A stretch of DNA of 64,000 nt from Oscillospiraceae bacterium (GTDB taxonomy: Bacteria > Bacillota > Clostridia > Oscillospirales > Oscillospiraceae): positions 2,542,001 to 2,606,000 of the forward strand of contig AP025583.1 in assembly GCA_022846095.1 (NCBI GenBank), given 5' to 3'. The first letter of the stretch is position 1. The number at the start of each line of letters is the position of its first letter. This document shows positions 9,136 to 18,475 of the stretch, piece after piece. The notes beneath the pieces are model-generated. The model ran no database searches and was not told where the DNA came from. It saw only the letters and a list, made by a program, of their open reading frames with translations. The position numbers and the translations under genes are program-made.

Positions 9136-10533
9136 TTGGAACAGTATTTAGATACCCTGTGTCAGGAAAAGAAATTTTTAGAGTATAGCTCCGAGCTTCC
9201 TTTAGTGAGCGTTATTGTAATTTCATACAACAATGGGCGCTTTTTATATCACTCTATTAAATCTGTTTTGGAACAGAACTATGGCAATTATGAGCTGATT
9301 ATTAGTGATGATGCTTCAGTAGGTTATTTTATTGAGGATGGTGCACGTCTGGCTTGCATGGCCATTGCGGATATTCTGTGGGAACACCATGAAAAGCATG
9401 TGGAGGGTGTTGACCGCAAATGGAAAAAGCATACGCCGGAAGATGCTGTTGAGCGTAGCGAATATATACGAATTTTGCATGAGTGGGACATGAAGTGTGA
9501 GAACTATACCGCTGTTGCACAGAAGTTAATTCATGCTTATTTTCCCAATATTCGTCGGTTTGAGTTTAGACGTAACACGGAGAATCTGGGAACGGTTAAA
9601 CATTTAAAAACATTGAAACAGGATGCCCAAGGCAAATATGTTATGTTCCTGGCTGCGGACGACAAGCTGCACGACCCTCAAGTTGTGCCTGATATGATTG
9701 AACGATTCGAATCTTTGCCAGAAGATGTGTATGTGCTGACTTCACAATGTGGCATGTACGATGAGAACTTAACAGAACTACTGTATTATGCAGTGAACCC
9801 ACATCTGGAAAAAATCATTACAGAGAGTACCCCCAAACAACTTTTTGGTGAGCTGGCTGACTGGTGTATTATCCCAGCCGCCGGTACGATTTACAAAAAA
9901 AAGGCTTTTGAGCAGTATGGTGATTTGGACCCTCGATATTGCCTGATCGAGGATTGGACATACTTTCTTAAACTGTCCAGATCTGGGTGCAAGATACATT
10001 ACTATGATCGCCTAACCTATATGCATCGGGATGGTGGAATCAGCCACGGGAATAATTCTGGTGGGAGTTTGGCATATAAACACTATCTAGAAGACTGCAT
10101 CTTATTGACTCAACAGGAGATTCTACCGTATTTGGATGAGATTACACCGAACCAGAGAAAACGGTCTTTGAGACGGTATCGGGATACATACCGCGAGTAC
10201 TCCAGATTATATGAGTTCTCGGCGATGTCCACCTTGGGCAAAGTCAAGTTTGTGCTGAAATACTGGAGACACTATATTCCTAAGTTCGTCAATACGCTCC
10301 TTGAATTTTTTGCGTACCGTGCAAAATGGGGGCTGACTGTAGGAATGTGTGCATTGTTGCTTAGCTTTTTATTATCCCTTACGCCTAACGCAGAAATGAG
10401 TGGTATGGTAGCGTACTACATCTTTGGTATCTTCGGAATGGGATTGTTCTGGGGGGCGCTTTTAGTCCTGTTTCTGAATAGCCTAGTTAGCGTTTATAGA
10501 AAGTTGAAGCATCATTTTGCAAAAGAGGAATGA
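9136..10533 (+). CDS. Membrane-anchored family 2 glycosyltransferase with an inserted domain
   Basis: GT2 domain (VSVIVISYNNGRFLYHSIKSVLEQNY, SDDAS, AADD, LIEDWTYFLKLSRSG) with C-terminal hydrophobic segments as in the two preceding genes. Between the first motif and the conserved RNTENLGTVK segment there is an extra stretch of about 80 residues (roughly residues 60-140) rich in charged and aromatic residues, absent from its neighbours. TTG at 9136 is chosen as start because AAGGAAG lies 8 bp upstream and the previous gene stops at 9130; a longer frame from 9100 overlaps it. Confidence 0.8.
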   Translation: MEQYLDTLCQEKKFLEYSSELPLVSVIVISYNNGRFLYHSIKSVLEQNYGNYELIISDDASVGYFIEDGARLACMAIADILWEHHEKHVEGVDRKWKKHTPEDAVERSEYIRILHEWDMKCENYTAVAQKLIHAYFPNIRRFEFRRNTENLGTVKHLKTLKQDAQGKYVMFLAADDKLHDPQVVPDMIERFESLPEDVYVLTSQCGMYDENLTELLYYAVNPHLEKIITESTPKQLFGELADWCIIPAAGTIYKKKAFEQYGDLDPRYCLIEDWTYFLKLSRSGCKIHYYDRLTYMHRDGGISHGNNSGGSLAYKHYLEDCILLTQQEILPYLDEITPNQRKRSLRRYRDTYREYSRLYEFSAMSTLGKVKFVLKYWRHYIPKFVNTLLEFFAYRAKWGLTVGMCALLLSFLLSLTPNAEMSGMVAYYIFGIFGMGLFWGALLVLFLNSLVSVYRKLKHHFAKEE

Positions 10534-10778
10534 GGGCTGAAGCGAACCGCACAAGATAAATAGCTTTGGCACTGCTACTAAAGAGTAAAATTGTTTCTCT
10601 TATATAGAAACCTCTTGGTGCGTAGGAAAGCGGGCAGTCATATGGTAGAATTCAGGATCGTAATGTACCATATTTCCTCGAAATTGCTTTAACAAATTTG
10701 AACTGGCTACGTTAGAGGAAGCTGTTTCGTTCCTTTGGTGCCTTGGAGCGTAGCGGCTGGAAAGGAATAGTCATAATC
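10534..10778 (+). other. Intergenic leader with an inverted repeat
   Basis: No gene is seen in these 245 bp. An inverted repeat pairs ATATGGTA near 10639 with TACCATAT near 10667, flanked by AGGAAA and TTTCCT that extend it. No convincing sigma-A promoter with 16-18 bp spacing was found. AAAGGAATA at 10761 is the ribosome site of the next gene. The gap is the largest inside the otherwise tightly packed first cluster, so an internal promoter or processing site is possible. Confidence 0.35.
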
Positions 10779-11723
10779 ATGAAAAACGTAATGATTCTCT
10801 CCGCTGGAACATCTACTGCGTGGCATATTGTGAAGGTACTAAAAGAAAACTTTTCGGACGACGCCTACGTAGTTGCCTGCGACATTAATCCGGGCTATCT
10901 CATTCACAGTGCGGTGCTGGCGGATAAGTTTATCCAGGTTCCACCCATCAAGAGCGAGGGATACTACGAGCATATGCTGAAGATTATGGACGAAGAAGCA
11001 ATCAATATTGTGGTTCCACTGATCGACGATGACATATGCATGTTCGCTGGCGACAATATGGACCTTGCGGAACGAGGTGTCCGCTCCAGCGCACCAAGTA
11101 GAGCAGCAATCGACAAATACAGCAATAAGGCACATTTGGAGCAAACATTAAGTGAATTAGGTGTAGCGACCCCACGTGTGTTCCGTAAGGGAGAGGAGAT
11201 TGACATGCAGCGGCAGTATTTCCTGAAGGACGAAATTGGCTGCGGCTCCCGCGGTGCGAGATTGGTGTTCGGTGAAGAGGCTGTGCAGATGTTGGGCGTT
11301 GATGGAAAGGTAATTCAGGAGGTTTGCCATGGGCCTGAGATTACGGTGGATGCGACGAATCTGAACGGATGCATCCACTGTATTTGCAGAGAAAGAAAAG
11401 AGGTTAAGTTGGGAGTTTCTACGAAGTGCCGTGTTTTTTACGACGAAGAAATCCAGCGTATTATGGAGCGTATTGCGGCCAAGATTACGTTACCAACGGT
11501 TTTCTGCGTTCAGTTTATGAAGAACGCGGAAGAAAAGTGGACCTTAATCGACTTCAATTTACGTTCTGGTGGAGGAACCGCACTGTCCTGCGCGGTGGGG
11601 TTTGAGGCCGTGCGCTATGCAGCGGCAGACTGGCTTGGACTAGAGCCTGACGAGACGTGGCTAAGTATCCCCAAGACGGAACGATATGTTGTTCGCGCTT
11701 ATGAGGAACTTGTGACAAGGTGA
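10779..11723 (+). CDS. ATP-grasp domain protein
   Basis: A 314-aa protein with an N-terminal pre-ATP-grasp Rossmann-like segment (MILSAGTSTAWHIVKVL), an ATP-binding middle (RQYFLKDEIGCGSRGARLV) and a C-terminal metal/ATP segment (LIDFNLRSGGG). This resembles CarB-like or amino-acid ligase members. In glycan clusters such enzymes may attach an amino acid or other carboxylate to a sugar amine, but that is inference. Start 10779 is set by AAAGGAATA. It overlaps the HAD gene by 4 bp, suggesting a functional pair. Confidence 0.75.
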   Translation: MKNVMILSAGTSTAWHIVKVLKENFSDDAYVVACDINPGYLIHSAVLADKFIQVPPIKSEGYYEHMLKIMDEEAINIVVPLIDDDICMFAGDNMDLAERGVRSSAPSRAAIDKYSNKAHLEQTLSELGVATPRVFRKGEEIDMQRQYFLKDEIGCGSRGARLVFGEEAVQMLGVDGKVIQEVCHGPEITVDATNLNGCIHCICRERKEVKLGVSTKCRVFYDEEIQRIMERIAAKITLPTVFCVQFMKNAEEKWTLIDFNLRSGGGTALSCAVGFEAVRYAAADWLGLEPDETWLSIPKTERYVVRAYEELVTR

Positions 11724-12361
11724 AGACAATTGTTTTTGATTTGGATGGTACGTTGCTGGATAGCAGGCATCGCCATGTCCAGTTGCTGAGTGAGGTTTTG
11801 AAAAGCGAGCAGATCGCGGTTAGCCAGCAACTGCTGGCGCAGTATCTTCCCTATAAGTTGAAAGGGCACAGTACGAAGAGGTTTCTTGTGGAGAAATGTG
11901 GAATATCGGAGAAGACGGCCAAGAAATGCGCTGCCCTGTGGGTTGAGCAAATTGAGTCGTGGAAATATTTAATGTATGATGTGCTCTATCCAGACGCAAG
12001 GGAGACGTTAGAACAACTCTCACGGCGAGTTGGATTACAGCTAGCACTAGTTACAGCGCGGAGTCGAGAACAACTTATGTTTCAACAATTACAGGAGTTG
12101 GGCATTCGGGACTTTTTTACACGTGTGTACTGTGTTGATCCTCGAAGTGCTAAGGAGAAAAAGTTGAAGGCTGCACGGGAGATTGAAAGCGTGGTACTTT
12201 GGGTTGGGGATACTGAGGTGGACCAGTACGCGGCAGAACAGATCAACTGTCCATTTTATGCGCTGAACCGAGGATTTCGAGATTTCACATACTGGGAAAA
12301 AGTCAATATTCCAGCCCATGCAAATTTGTTGCCGCTACTAAAACAGGATAAGGAGTGGTAA
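11720..12361 (+). CDS. HAD-superfamily hydrolase
   Basis: Phosphatase-type HAD protein of 213 aa. Motif I is VFDLDGTLLDS with both aspartates, motif II LVTARS, motif III the lysine in SAKEKK, motif IV LWVGDTEVD. The cap is helical, as in the Gph/PGP subgroup. The start overlaps the ATP-grasp gene (GTGAAG at 11720), so the two are probably translated together. Its substrate may be a phosphorylated sugar or the product of the ATP-grasp step. Confidence 0.82.
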   Translation: MKTIVFDLDGTLLDSRHRHVQLLSEVLKSEQIAVSQQLLAQYLPYKLKGHSTKRFLVEKCGISEKTAKKCAALWVEQIESWKYLMYDVLYPDARETLEQLSRRVGLQLALVTARSREQLMFQQLQELGIRDFFTRVYCVDPRSAKEKKLKAAREIESVVLWVGDTEVDQYAAEQINCPFYALNRGFRDFTYWEKVNIPAHANLLPLLKQDKEW

Positions 12362-12362
12362 C

Positions 12363-13766
12363 ATGCTGTTTTCATCGACGGAGTTTTTGTTTTTCTTCCT
12401 GCCTATCTGCTTAGGGGGATATTATATTTTAGCAAAGAATCGGTTTCTCTCAAATGTATTTCTTACATTTATGAGCGTGGCATTTTATGCATACGGAGAG
12501 AGAAAATTTGTATATATTATGCTTGGCATGACACTGGTTGACTATGTTGCTGCCATTTTGATCGAGCATACGATAGAAAAGGTTCGAAAACTGATTCTTG
12601 TTGGTACAATCTCTCTAAATCTATTGATATTATTTATTTTTAAGTATTTAGATTTTACCATTGCACAGATCAACGCCGTATTTAACGCGCAGTTGCCTCT
12701 GCAAAATATTGTTCTTCCCATAGGAATATCTTTCTTTACGTTCCAGTCCATGTCCTATGTAATAGATGTTTATCGTGGACAGGGAAAAGCACAAAAGAAT
12801 CCGATTGCGGTTGTACAATACATCTCGCTGTTTCCGCAGCTAATTGCCGGTCCAATTGTACGTTACCTGGATGTTGAACATGAGTTAAACCACCGCAAGG
12901 AAAACTTAAATGACTTTGCTAATGGATGTGCTAGATTCATTATTGGACTGGGAAAGAAAGTTTTGTTCTCCAATGCATTTGCCATCGTAGCGGATACGGC
13001 GTTCGATGCACTGGCAGCAGGAAACAGTATTTCTGTTTTGGCTGCATGGATGGGCGCAATTGGGTATACGCTCCAGATATACTTTGACTTTTCTGGGTAC
13101 TCAGATATGGCAATCGGGCTTGGATGGATGTTTGGATTTCATTTTCTGGAAAACTTTAATTATCCTTATATCTCTAAAAGCATTACAGAGTTTTGGAGAC
13201 GATGGCACATTTCGCTGGGAAGCTGGTTCCGGGACTATGTGTATATTCCTCTTGGCGGTAGCCGTGTGCCTGTGAGGAGAAGGAATCTTAATCTGGCGAT
13301 TGTATGGTTATTAACGGGAATTTGGCACGGTGCTAACTGGACGTTTATAGCATGGGGCATGATGTATTTTGTACTACTACTTCTCGAGAAAAATACGCAT
13401 ATACTAAAATTTCTGGGCAAAGGTTCCAGAATTTATACGATGCTTTTTGTCATGCTCGGATGGGTTATCTTTCGCTCCACGAGCCTTACAATGGCGATTC
13501 AGTACATTGGGACTATGTTTGGTTGGCGAGCCGCAGGATTTTCTGATATGATGTCGGACTACTTTTTAAATAACTACGGGCTCTTGATTTTCGTTGGTTG
13601 TATTGCCAGTACGCCAGTATTCACCCACCTCAGCACTACGAAAACGAAGTGGGGTAAGAGAATCGTAAAGACGTGTCATATTATTTTTATGGTAATGGTT
13701 CTGATTATTTCCACCTCTTATCTTGTTAAAGGTTCCTACAATCCCTTTATTTACTTTAACTTCTGA
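12363..13766 (+). CDS. MBOAT family O-acyltransferase (AlgI/DltB-like)
   Basis: Polytopic membrane acyltransferase, 467 aa, about ten hydrophobic segments. The catalytic histidine is in LTGIWHGANWTFIAWG, and the preceding WRRWHISLGSWFRDYVYIPLGGSR segment is diagnostic. AAGGAGTGG precedes the ATG at 2-bp distance from the HAD gene. With the following SGNH-like protein it forms an AlgI/AlgJ-type pair that transfers acyl groups, usually acetyl, onto an extracytoplasmic glycan. Confidence 0.93.
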   Translation: MLFSSTEFLFFFLPICLGGYYILAKNRFLSNVFLTFMSVAFYAYGERKFVYIMLGMTLVDYVAAILIEHTIEKVRKLILVGTISLNLLILFIFKYLDFTIAQINAVFNAQLPLQNIVLPIGISFFTFQSMSYVIDVYRGQGKAQKNPIAVVQYISLFPQLIAGPIVRYLDVEHELNHRKENLNDFANGCARFIIGLGKKVLFSNAFAIVADTAFDALAAGNSISVLAAWMGAIGYTLQIYFDFSGYSDMAIGLGWMFGFHFLENFNYPYISKSITEFWRRWHISLGSWFRDYVYIPLGGSRVPVRRRNLNLAIVWLLTGIWHGANWTFIAWGMMYFVLLLLEKNTHILKFLGKGSRIYTMLFVMLGWVIFRSTSLTMAIQYIGTMFGWRAAGFSDMMSDYFLNNYGLLIFVGCIASTPVFTHLSTTKTKWGKRIVKTCHIIFMVMVLIISTSYLVKGSYNPFIYFNF

Positions 13767-13779
13767 AAAGATGTGTTTT

Positions 13780-14919
13780 ATGGATAAAGTTCAAAAACTC
13801 ATTATCTCTGTAGCGTTCCTCATCGTGATTGGTGCGGGCCTATGCGCTAATATACAAAATGCTTGTGTGAGTGAGGAACCGCTTCACGATCTTGTACATG
13901 GCGTTCCGTTTAAGACTCCCTTTATAGGAGTGAATGGAGCCTATGAAAGACTACTTGGAAAAGAAATCGTCATCGACATAGATAAATCGCACAACGTCAT
14001 AAAAATGGAAAATGATTATCTACTTTTTCCTTGTGCTCCGTATCCACAGGATGAGAATGCAGCCTCGCTGAATGCTTTGTATAAATTCTCCGCAGCAAAT
14101 AACATGGATTTTTTATATATTCAGACGCCGTACAAGATTGATAAATACGCTCCTAAGACACCTCGCTACGTACTCGACGCTGCAAATTCAAATGCGGACG
14201 ATTTGATAGCCAAAGCTGGTAGTACACCTGTTTTTGATTTGCGGGACGAAGTATACAAGGATAACCTTTTATATGAGAATTTGTTTTTTAAAACTGATCA
14301 CCATTGGACACCTGAAACTGCGCTTTGGGCGGGGCAGAAAATCATCGAAAAGCTAAATGTACTTTATCCAGAATATCAGTTCGATAGCTCGAAAATTGAC
14401 TTTGAAAACTATGAAATTGAGAAATATAAAGATACCTATTTGGGTAGTCAAGGAAAACGTACGGGGAGATATTACGTTGGATTGGATGATTTTAATGCGG
14501 TGGTATCCAGTGGTAACGAGCAGTATGAGGTTTATGTTCCAACAATAGACTGCCGTGTAACCGGCACTTTTTCGGAAGTGCTGTATAATCGGGAGATGGC
14601 ATCCTCAAAGGACTTTTACGAAAATAATAATTATCAAGCATATATGGCAATCGGAGATGGTACAGGGCTACAGGAAATTCGTAATCTCTCAAATCCGGAC
14701 GGGCCAAAATGCATTCTCTATAGGGATAGCTTTGCTTCTGCAGTCTTGCCTTTTCTAATCCCATATTTTGGAGAGATTGACCTTGTTGACCTGCGATATT
14801 ACCAGGATTTAAATCTGAATGCGTATATTTTGCAGAAAAAACCAGATTTAATAATGGTTATGTATAACCCGGATTTGCTGGGCTGGCATGTCCCGTTTGA
14901 CTTTTTCTCGGCCATGTGA
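13780..14919 (+). CDS. DHHW/AlgJ-like SGNH-hydrolase-fold protein
   Basis: One N-terminal membrane anchor (residues 5-25), then an extracytoplasmic domain. The FKTDHHWTPETAL motif gives the Asp-His pair of the AlgJ/AlgX/DHHW group and YRDSFASAV the serine block. It follows the MBOAT gene directly, as in alginate and similar O-acetylation systems, where this partner carries out the final acyl transfer. Start 13780 is favoured by GAAAAG 9 bp upstream; 13771 is possible. Confidence 0.85.
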   Translation: MDKVQKLIISVAFLIVIGAGLCANIQNACVSEEPLHDLVHGVPFKTPFIGVNGAYERLLGKEIVIDIDKSHNVIKMENDYLLFPCAPYPQDENAASLNALYKFSAANNMDFLYIQTPYKIDKYAPKTPRYVLDAANSNADDLIAKAGSTPVFDLRDEVYKDNLLYENLFFKTDHHWTPETALWAGQKIIEKLNVLYPEYQFDSSKIDFENYEIEKYKDTYLGSQGKRTGRYYVGLDDFNAVVSSGNEQYEVYVPTIDCRVTGTFSEVLYNREMASSKDFYENNNYQAYMAIGDGTGLQEIRNLSNPDGPKCILYRDSFASAVLPFLIPYFGEIDLVDLRYYQDLNLNAYILQKKPDLIMVMYNPDLLGWHVPFDFFSAM

Positions 14920-14952
14920 GGAATACCCGAAACAGGAAGGAGAAGACTCACT

Positions 14953-16037
14953 TTGGAAAACGAACAATACTGGCCTGGCGGCTCAAAAAATTCATTTAAG
15001 CGCGTATATATGCTGGACATTTTCCGCATTATCATGATGTTGAGTGTACTTTGCTTTCATTCCCATATTCATAGAGGCTGCACCTTCGGATGGCTGACAT
15101 CGTTTTTTCAGAGGGAGCCATTTTTATGACAGCTTTTTTCATGGTGTCTGGTTTTCTCATTTATTCTAAACACGATGATATGGAGCTGTCGTTTATTTCA
15201 CTGAAAGTGTTCTATTTACGAAGACTGTTTGAGTTTTACCCGGCTTATCTGGTGATATGTGTAAAAAGCCTGCTGATTGATCATACTCTTGAACCGACGC
15301 AACTGCTGCTTTTTGCATCTGCAGAGTTACTGGTACAGTAAGGTTTTTATCCGGGGTGTATGTCAGTTGCACATGGCGGAGAAACATGGTTTCTGTCTAG
15401 TATCCTATTCTGCTATTTCTGCTTTCCTATTTAAGCATGCCTATTGCGTGGGACCTCATTTAAAGTACAAATAGGGGTGCTCATCATATTATATATTTTG
15501 GCAGGGACAGCACCATTCATGGCCGCTAAGGTTTTTTACGCAGACGCATATGCCAATCCACTGCCACGATTGTTTGAGTTTGCAGTTGGAATGTTGCTAG
15601 CAGAACTCTATCAGAAGCCTCGGCGGATAGATAGAGTTGGTACAAAAGCGGACATGGTTATGTTTCTGGCAGCGTGGTTCACACTGATATGGGGTATTAC
15701 AGAGCTTTCTAGACATCATATTGGATCATATGTTAATTACCAACTGTTTACCATCCCTTTATTTCCGATTATCATTGTGTATTCGTGCAGGATGAAGCAA
15801 CCGCGGCGCGGTCAGAAGGTTGTACAGTATCTCAGCGGATTGGCGCTGTGCTTTTACTTGGTGCAGTACCCCTGGCCTATAACGGATGCGCTTCTAGCGC
15901 AGTATCCAGATATAACCTCACCACTATTATTTACATTTGTTTCCGGTTTTGTGGCGACCTGTATCATGACGCTAATGTTGTACTATTGTGTACAGAATCC
16001 AGTTAAAAAGACAGCTTATCGAATTTTGCACCTGTAG
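14953..16037 (+). pseudogene. Acyltransferase-3 (OafA/YrhL-like) pseudogene
   Basis: A membrane acyltransferase broken by several mutations. The TTG at 14953 follows AGGAAGGAG and reads KRVYMLDIFRIIMMLSVLCFHSHIH, the usual first helix. The frame then shifts around a T6 run near 15104, resuming as FSEGAIFMTAFFMVSGFLIYS. A TAA at 15339 interrupts it; HGGETWFLSSILFCYF follows in the same frame, then at least one further frame change between 15420 and 15475 before the long final part (15476-16037). The catalytic His of the first helix is still recognisable. It is not expected to make a working enzyme. Confidence 0.85.
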
Positions 16038-16100
16038 AGGGGAAATAGGAGCTCGCCATTAAAACTGACTCAGTATGTATGGATAGTTAGGAGAACAATT

Positions 16101-17543
16101 ATGGAACAGAAAAAGTCAATGTTTAAGTACATTCCTCTTGCAATCATTGCGCTTTGTCTGATTACAGTAACCATGCTAATCCGGAGAAATGATGCTGAGC
16201 AGTATGATTCTGCGAGAGCACATAGTGATAGTGTGACTGTGACGATTATGGGAGAGGCACATCAGCTGAATGTTTCTTATGACAATCCGGTACAGGAAAA
16301 TTATACGTTAACCAGTATTGTACCAGTCGTTTTTGAAATATCGGAGTTTACAGGCTTGAAGGTCACAATTAACGGGACGCCATTTATCAGTGGAGAACAG
16401 AAGCGCATTTCCATCTCTAAGATAGGTAAAGACGAGACGGTGAATATTGAGTTTTTTGACTTAAACGACCAGAAAATTGGAGAAGCGAAAATAAATACGC
16501 TTCCGCAGACTGCACCTCCAATTATGGTCCTTAAGGATACTGATTTGGAGGGGGACATGCAGTATGCCTATACTGTGGATAACTATATATATCTCCTTAA
16601 CCAAAATGGTGAAGTGGAATTTTATCGAAATGCAGGAGAGGAGATCTATGATTTCCAAACCCATATCGTTGAGGGAAGAAAATTTTATTCTTTTTTTGTA
16701 AAAGTTGGGGAGCGAAATACAAATCAAGTGGTTATGTCTGCCGTGGCAGATAGTCGTTTGGCACGAATGATCTTGGATGAGTCGTTTATGTTTTATGACT
16801 GGGTTGAGTATATGACTCCGACTGAGCGTGTGCCGGAAGGACAACCGATTGAAAATGAAGAATTTCAAATGATTGGTGAAAAAGATTATTTAATTGCTGC
16901 CTATGTTGGAAAGCGAGTATACAATACACCTGACGGCCCAAGTGGTATGGGCAACAGAGTTGCTGCGTTGGTCATTCAGGAAATACGAGATGGTCAGGTG
17001 GTGTTTGAATGGGATAGCACCGAAGAAAAGGTGCTATATGGAAATGCGGAGCAGTTCGCCGCATATTCAGTTCCCAATGAGATTTGGATGGATTATGCCC
17101 ATTTAAATACTCTTATGTGGGACTACTCTGGCAAAACTGCATACCTCGCGCTTGGAGCAACTGGAAAGATTATTAATTTAAATGTGCAAAACAATCAGAT
17201 ACGCTGGGTAACAGATTTGCAGGAATGCGGAGTCATAAAAACCGGTGAGTCATATTTTGCAGATTTTGGCGAAGATGGTTTTCTGACTGTTCTAAAACCG
17301 GGGGGAGAGGGAAAGTCTCTGATGCTCCAGGAACTGACCATGAACCAGGAGAATGGAACAGTGGAGTTAGTGAAGAGTTATTCAAGTAATGTCAAAATTG
17401 GTTGTGTGCGTTCTTTTGAACGGACAGAAACAGGAAATTATAAGATTTTGTGGGAAGATGAACACACTGATTATCAGGGGATGACAGAGATAGATATAAA
17501 AAATAATATATGCATAATGGAAATAGTTTCAAAAACAAATTAA
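16101..17543 (+). CDS. Membrane-anchored arylsulfotransferase-like protein
   Basis: 480 aa: a signal anchor at residues 10-27, a beta-sandwich-like segment to about residue 145, then a repeated beta-rich region typical of a propeller. The order DFQTHIVEGRKFYSF and WMDYAHLNTLMWDYSGKTAYLAL resembles the active-site blades of bacterial arylsulfotransferases (PF05935). The family moves sulfate between phenolic esters in the periplasm; a glycan substrate here is inference. GGAGAAC precedes the start. Similarity was judged by eye, so the family call is moderate. Confidence 0.6.
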   Translation: MEQKKSMFKYIPLAIIALCLITVTMLIRRNDAEQYDSARAHSDSVTVTIMGEAHQLNVSYDNPVQENYTLTSIVPVVFEISEFTGLKVTINGTPFISGEQKRISISKIGKDETVNIEFFDLNDQKIGEAKINTLPQTAPPIMVLKDTDLEGDMQYAYTVDNYIYLLNQNGEVEFYRNAGEEIYDFQTHIVEGRKFYSFFVKVGERNTNQVVMSAVADSRLARMILDESFMFYDWVEYMTPTERVPEGQPIENEEFQMIGEKDYLIAAYVGKRVYNTPDGPSGMGNRVAALVIQEIRDGQVVFEWDSTEEKVLYGNAEQFAAYSVPNEIWMDYAHLNTLMWDYSGKTAYLALGATGKIINLNVQNNQIRWVTDLQECGVIKTGESYFADFGEDGFLTVLKPGGEGKSLMLQELTMNQENGTVELVKSYSSNVKIGCVRSFERTETGNYKILWEDEHTDYQGMTEIDIKNNICIMEIVSKTN

Positions 17544-17568
17544 GGAAATACCAGGGCTTGCTATCCAA

Positions 17569-17895
17569 ATGCTTTTAATAAAGGGAAGAGTGGGTGAGGT
17601 TTATATTATTGGAGCCAATAACGAAAAAGAGAATCTTGAATTTGCGCACCTGATTTTGCAGGAATTGGGCAAGCCCGAGGCCCTAATTACCTATGTTAAA
17701 GACCGTCCCGGCCACGACCGGCGATATGCGATCGACAATACAAAAATTACAACGGAGTTGGGCTGGGAACCGAAGTATACGTTTGAACGGGGTATCCGTG
17801 AGACTATTCGGTGGTATTTAGAGCATCGGAACTGGGTGGAACGGCTCACCTTGAGCGATTACCTGAACTACTACAAGAGATGTATGACGGGTTGA
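17569..17895 (+). pseudogene. Truncated dTDP-glucose 4,6-dehydratase (3' end only)
   Basis: About 105 codons matching only the C-terminal third of RmlB: GEVYIIGANNE, PGHDRRYAIDNTKITTELGWEP and GIRETIRWYLEHRNW. The NAD-binding and catalytic parts are missing. It is clearly diverged from the intact rmlB at 1752, so it is the remnant of another copy. It sits just before the terminator that closes the first cluster, consistent with cassette exchange by recombination in rmlB. Confidence 0.85.
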
Positions 17896-17927
17896 AAGCA
17901 GACGTGTGCTCTGCCTTGCACCAACAA

Positions 17928-17978
17928 AAAGCCGGGGACTGAGTATGGCATAAGCCTAATTACTCAGTCCCCGGCTTT
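17928..17978. terminator. Hairpin terminator at the end of glycan cluster 1
   Basis: Perfect 18-bp inverted repeat (17928-17945 and 17961-17978) with a 15-nt loop. The right arm ends in TTT followed by ATTG, and the left arm starts with AAA after AAAA, so it can act in either direction. It follows the rmlB remnant. Confidence 0.8.
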
Positions 17979-18147
17979 ATTGTACACTGATAAGATACAA
18001 AGTATAAAGTTAAATTTTACTGCAGATGAATAGACGAAATAAATACTTCTAAAATAAAATGTAAAGGCAATAGGAGACGATTTCTTTTGCAATTTCAGAA
18101 CTCAAAATAAAAATATGCAATACATACTCCAATATTTAAAGTTGAGG

Positions 18148-18176
18148 TTGAATTTTGGCCTGTACAAGGCTATAAT
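18148..18176 (+). promoter_or_regulatory. Sigma-A type promoter for glycan cluster 2
   Basis: TTGAAT at 18148-18153 and TATAAT at 18171-18176 are separated by exactly 17 bp. The predicted start near 18183 leaves a leader of about 290 nt before the first gene. The surrounding stretch 17983-18475 holds no supported gene. The last part (about 18360-18458) reads as a short open frame ending RRFMERKKN and could be a decayed coding remnant. Confidence 0.7.
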
Positions 18177-18475
18177 ATTTCGAAGTAGATTTATACAGAA
18201 TTTTTATTTTGTTTGTAAAAGAGAAAGAGGAATAGAGAGACTAGAGGCGATAGCCTGTTCATTTGAGGGCACGCAAACCTGCGGCCAACATCTCCATCAT
18301 GCCTGGATGATTCAGCTTTGTATCGCTAGATGGCCCATCCAATGAAGAATACAAACTTGTATGGGGGAACCTTGCGGGTATTTTTCGCTGTCAGGGAGCT
18401 GGGGAAGGAGCGTGTCCTGGGCCAAGAACGGCGGTTCATGGAGCGAAAGAAGAATTAAAAAATTAGAAGGTTAGG

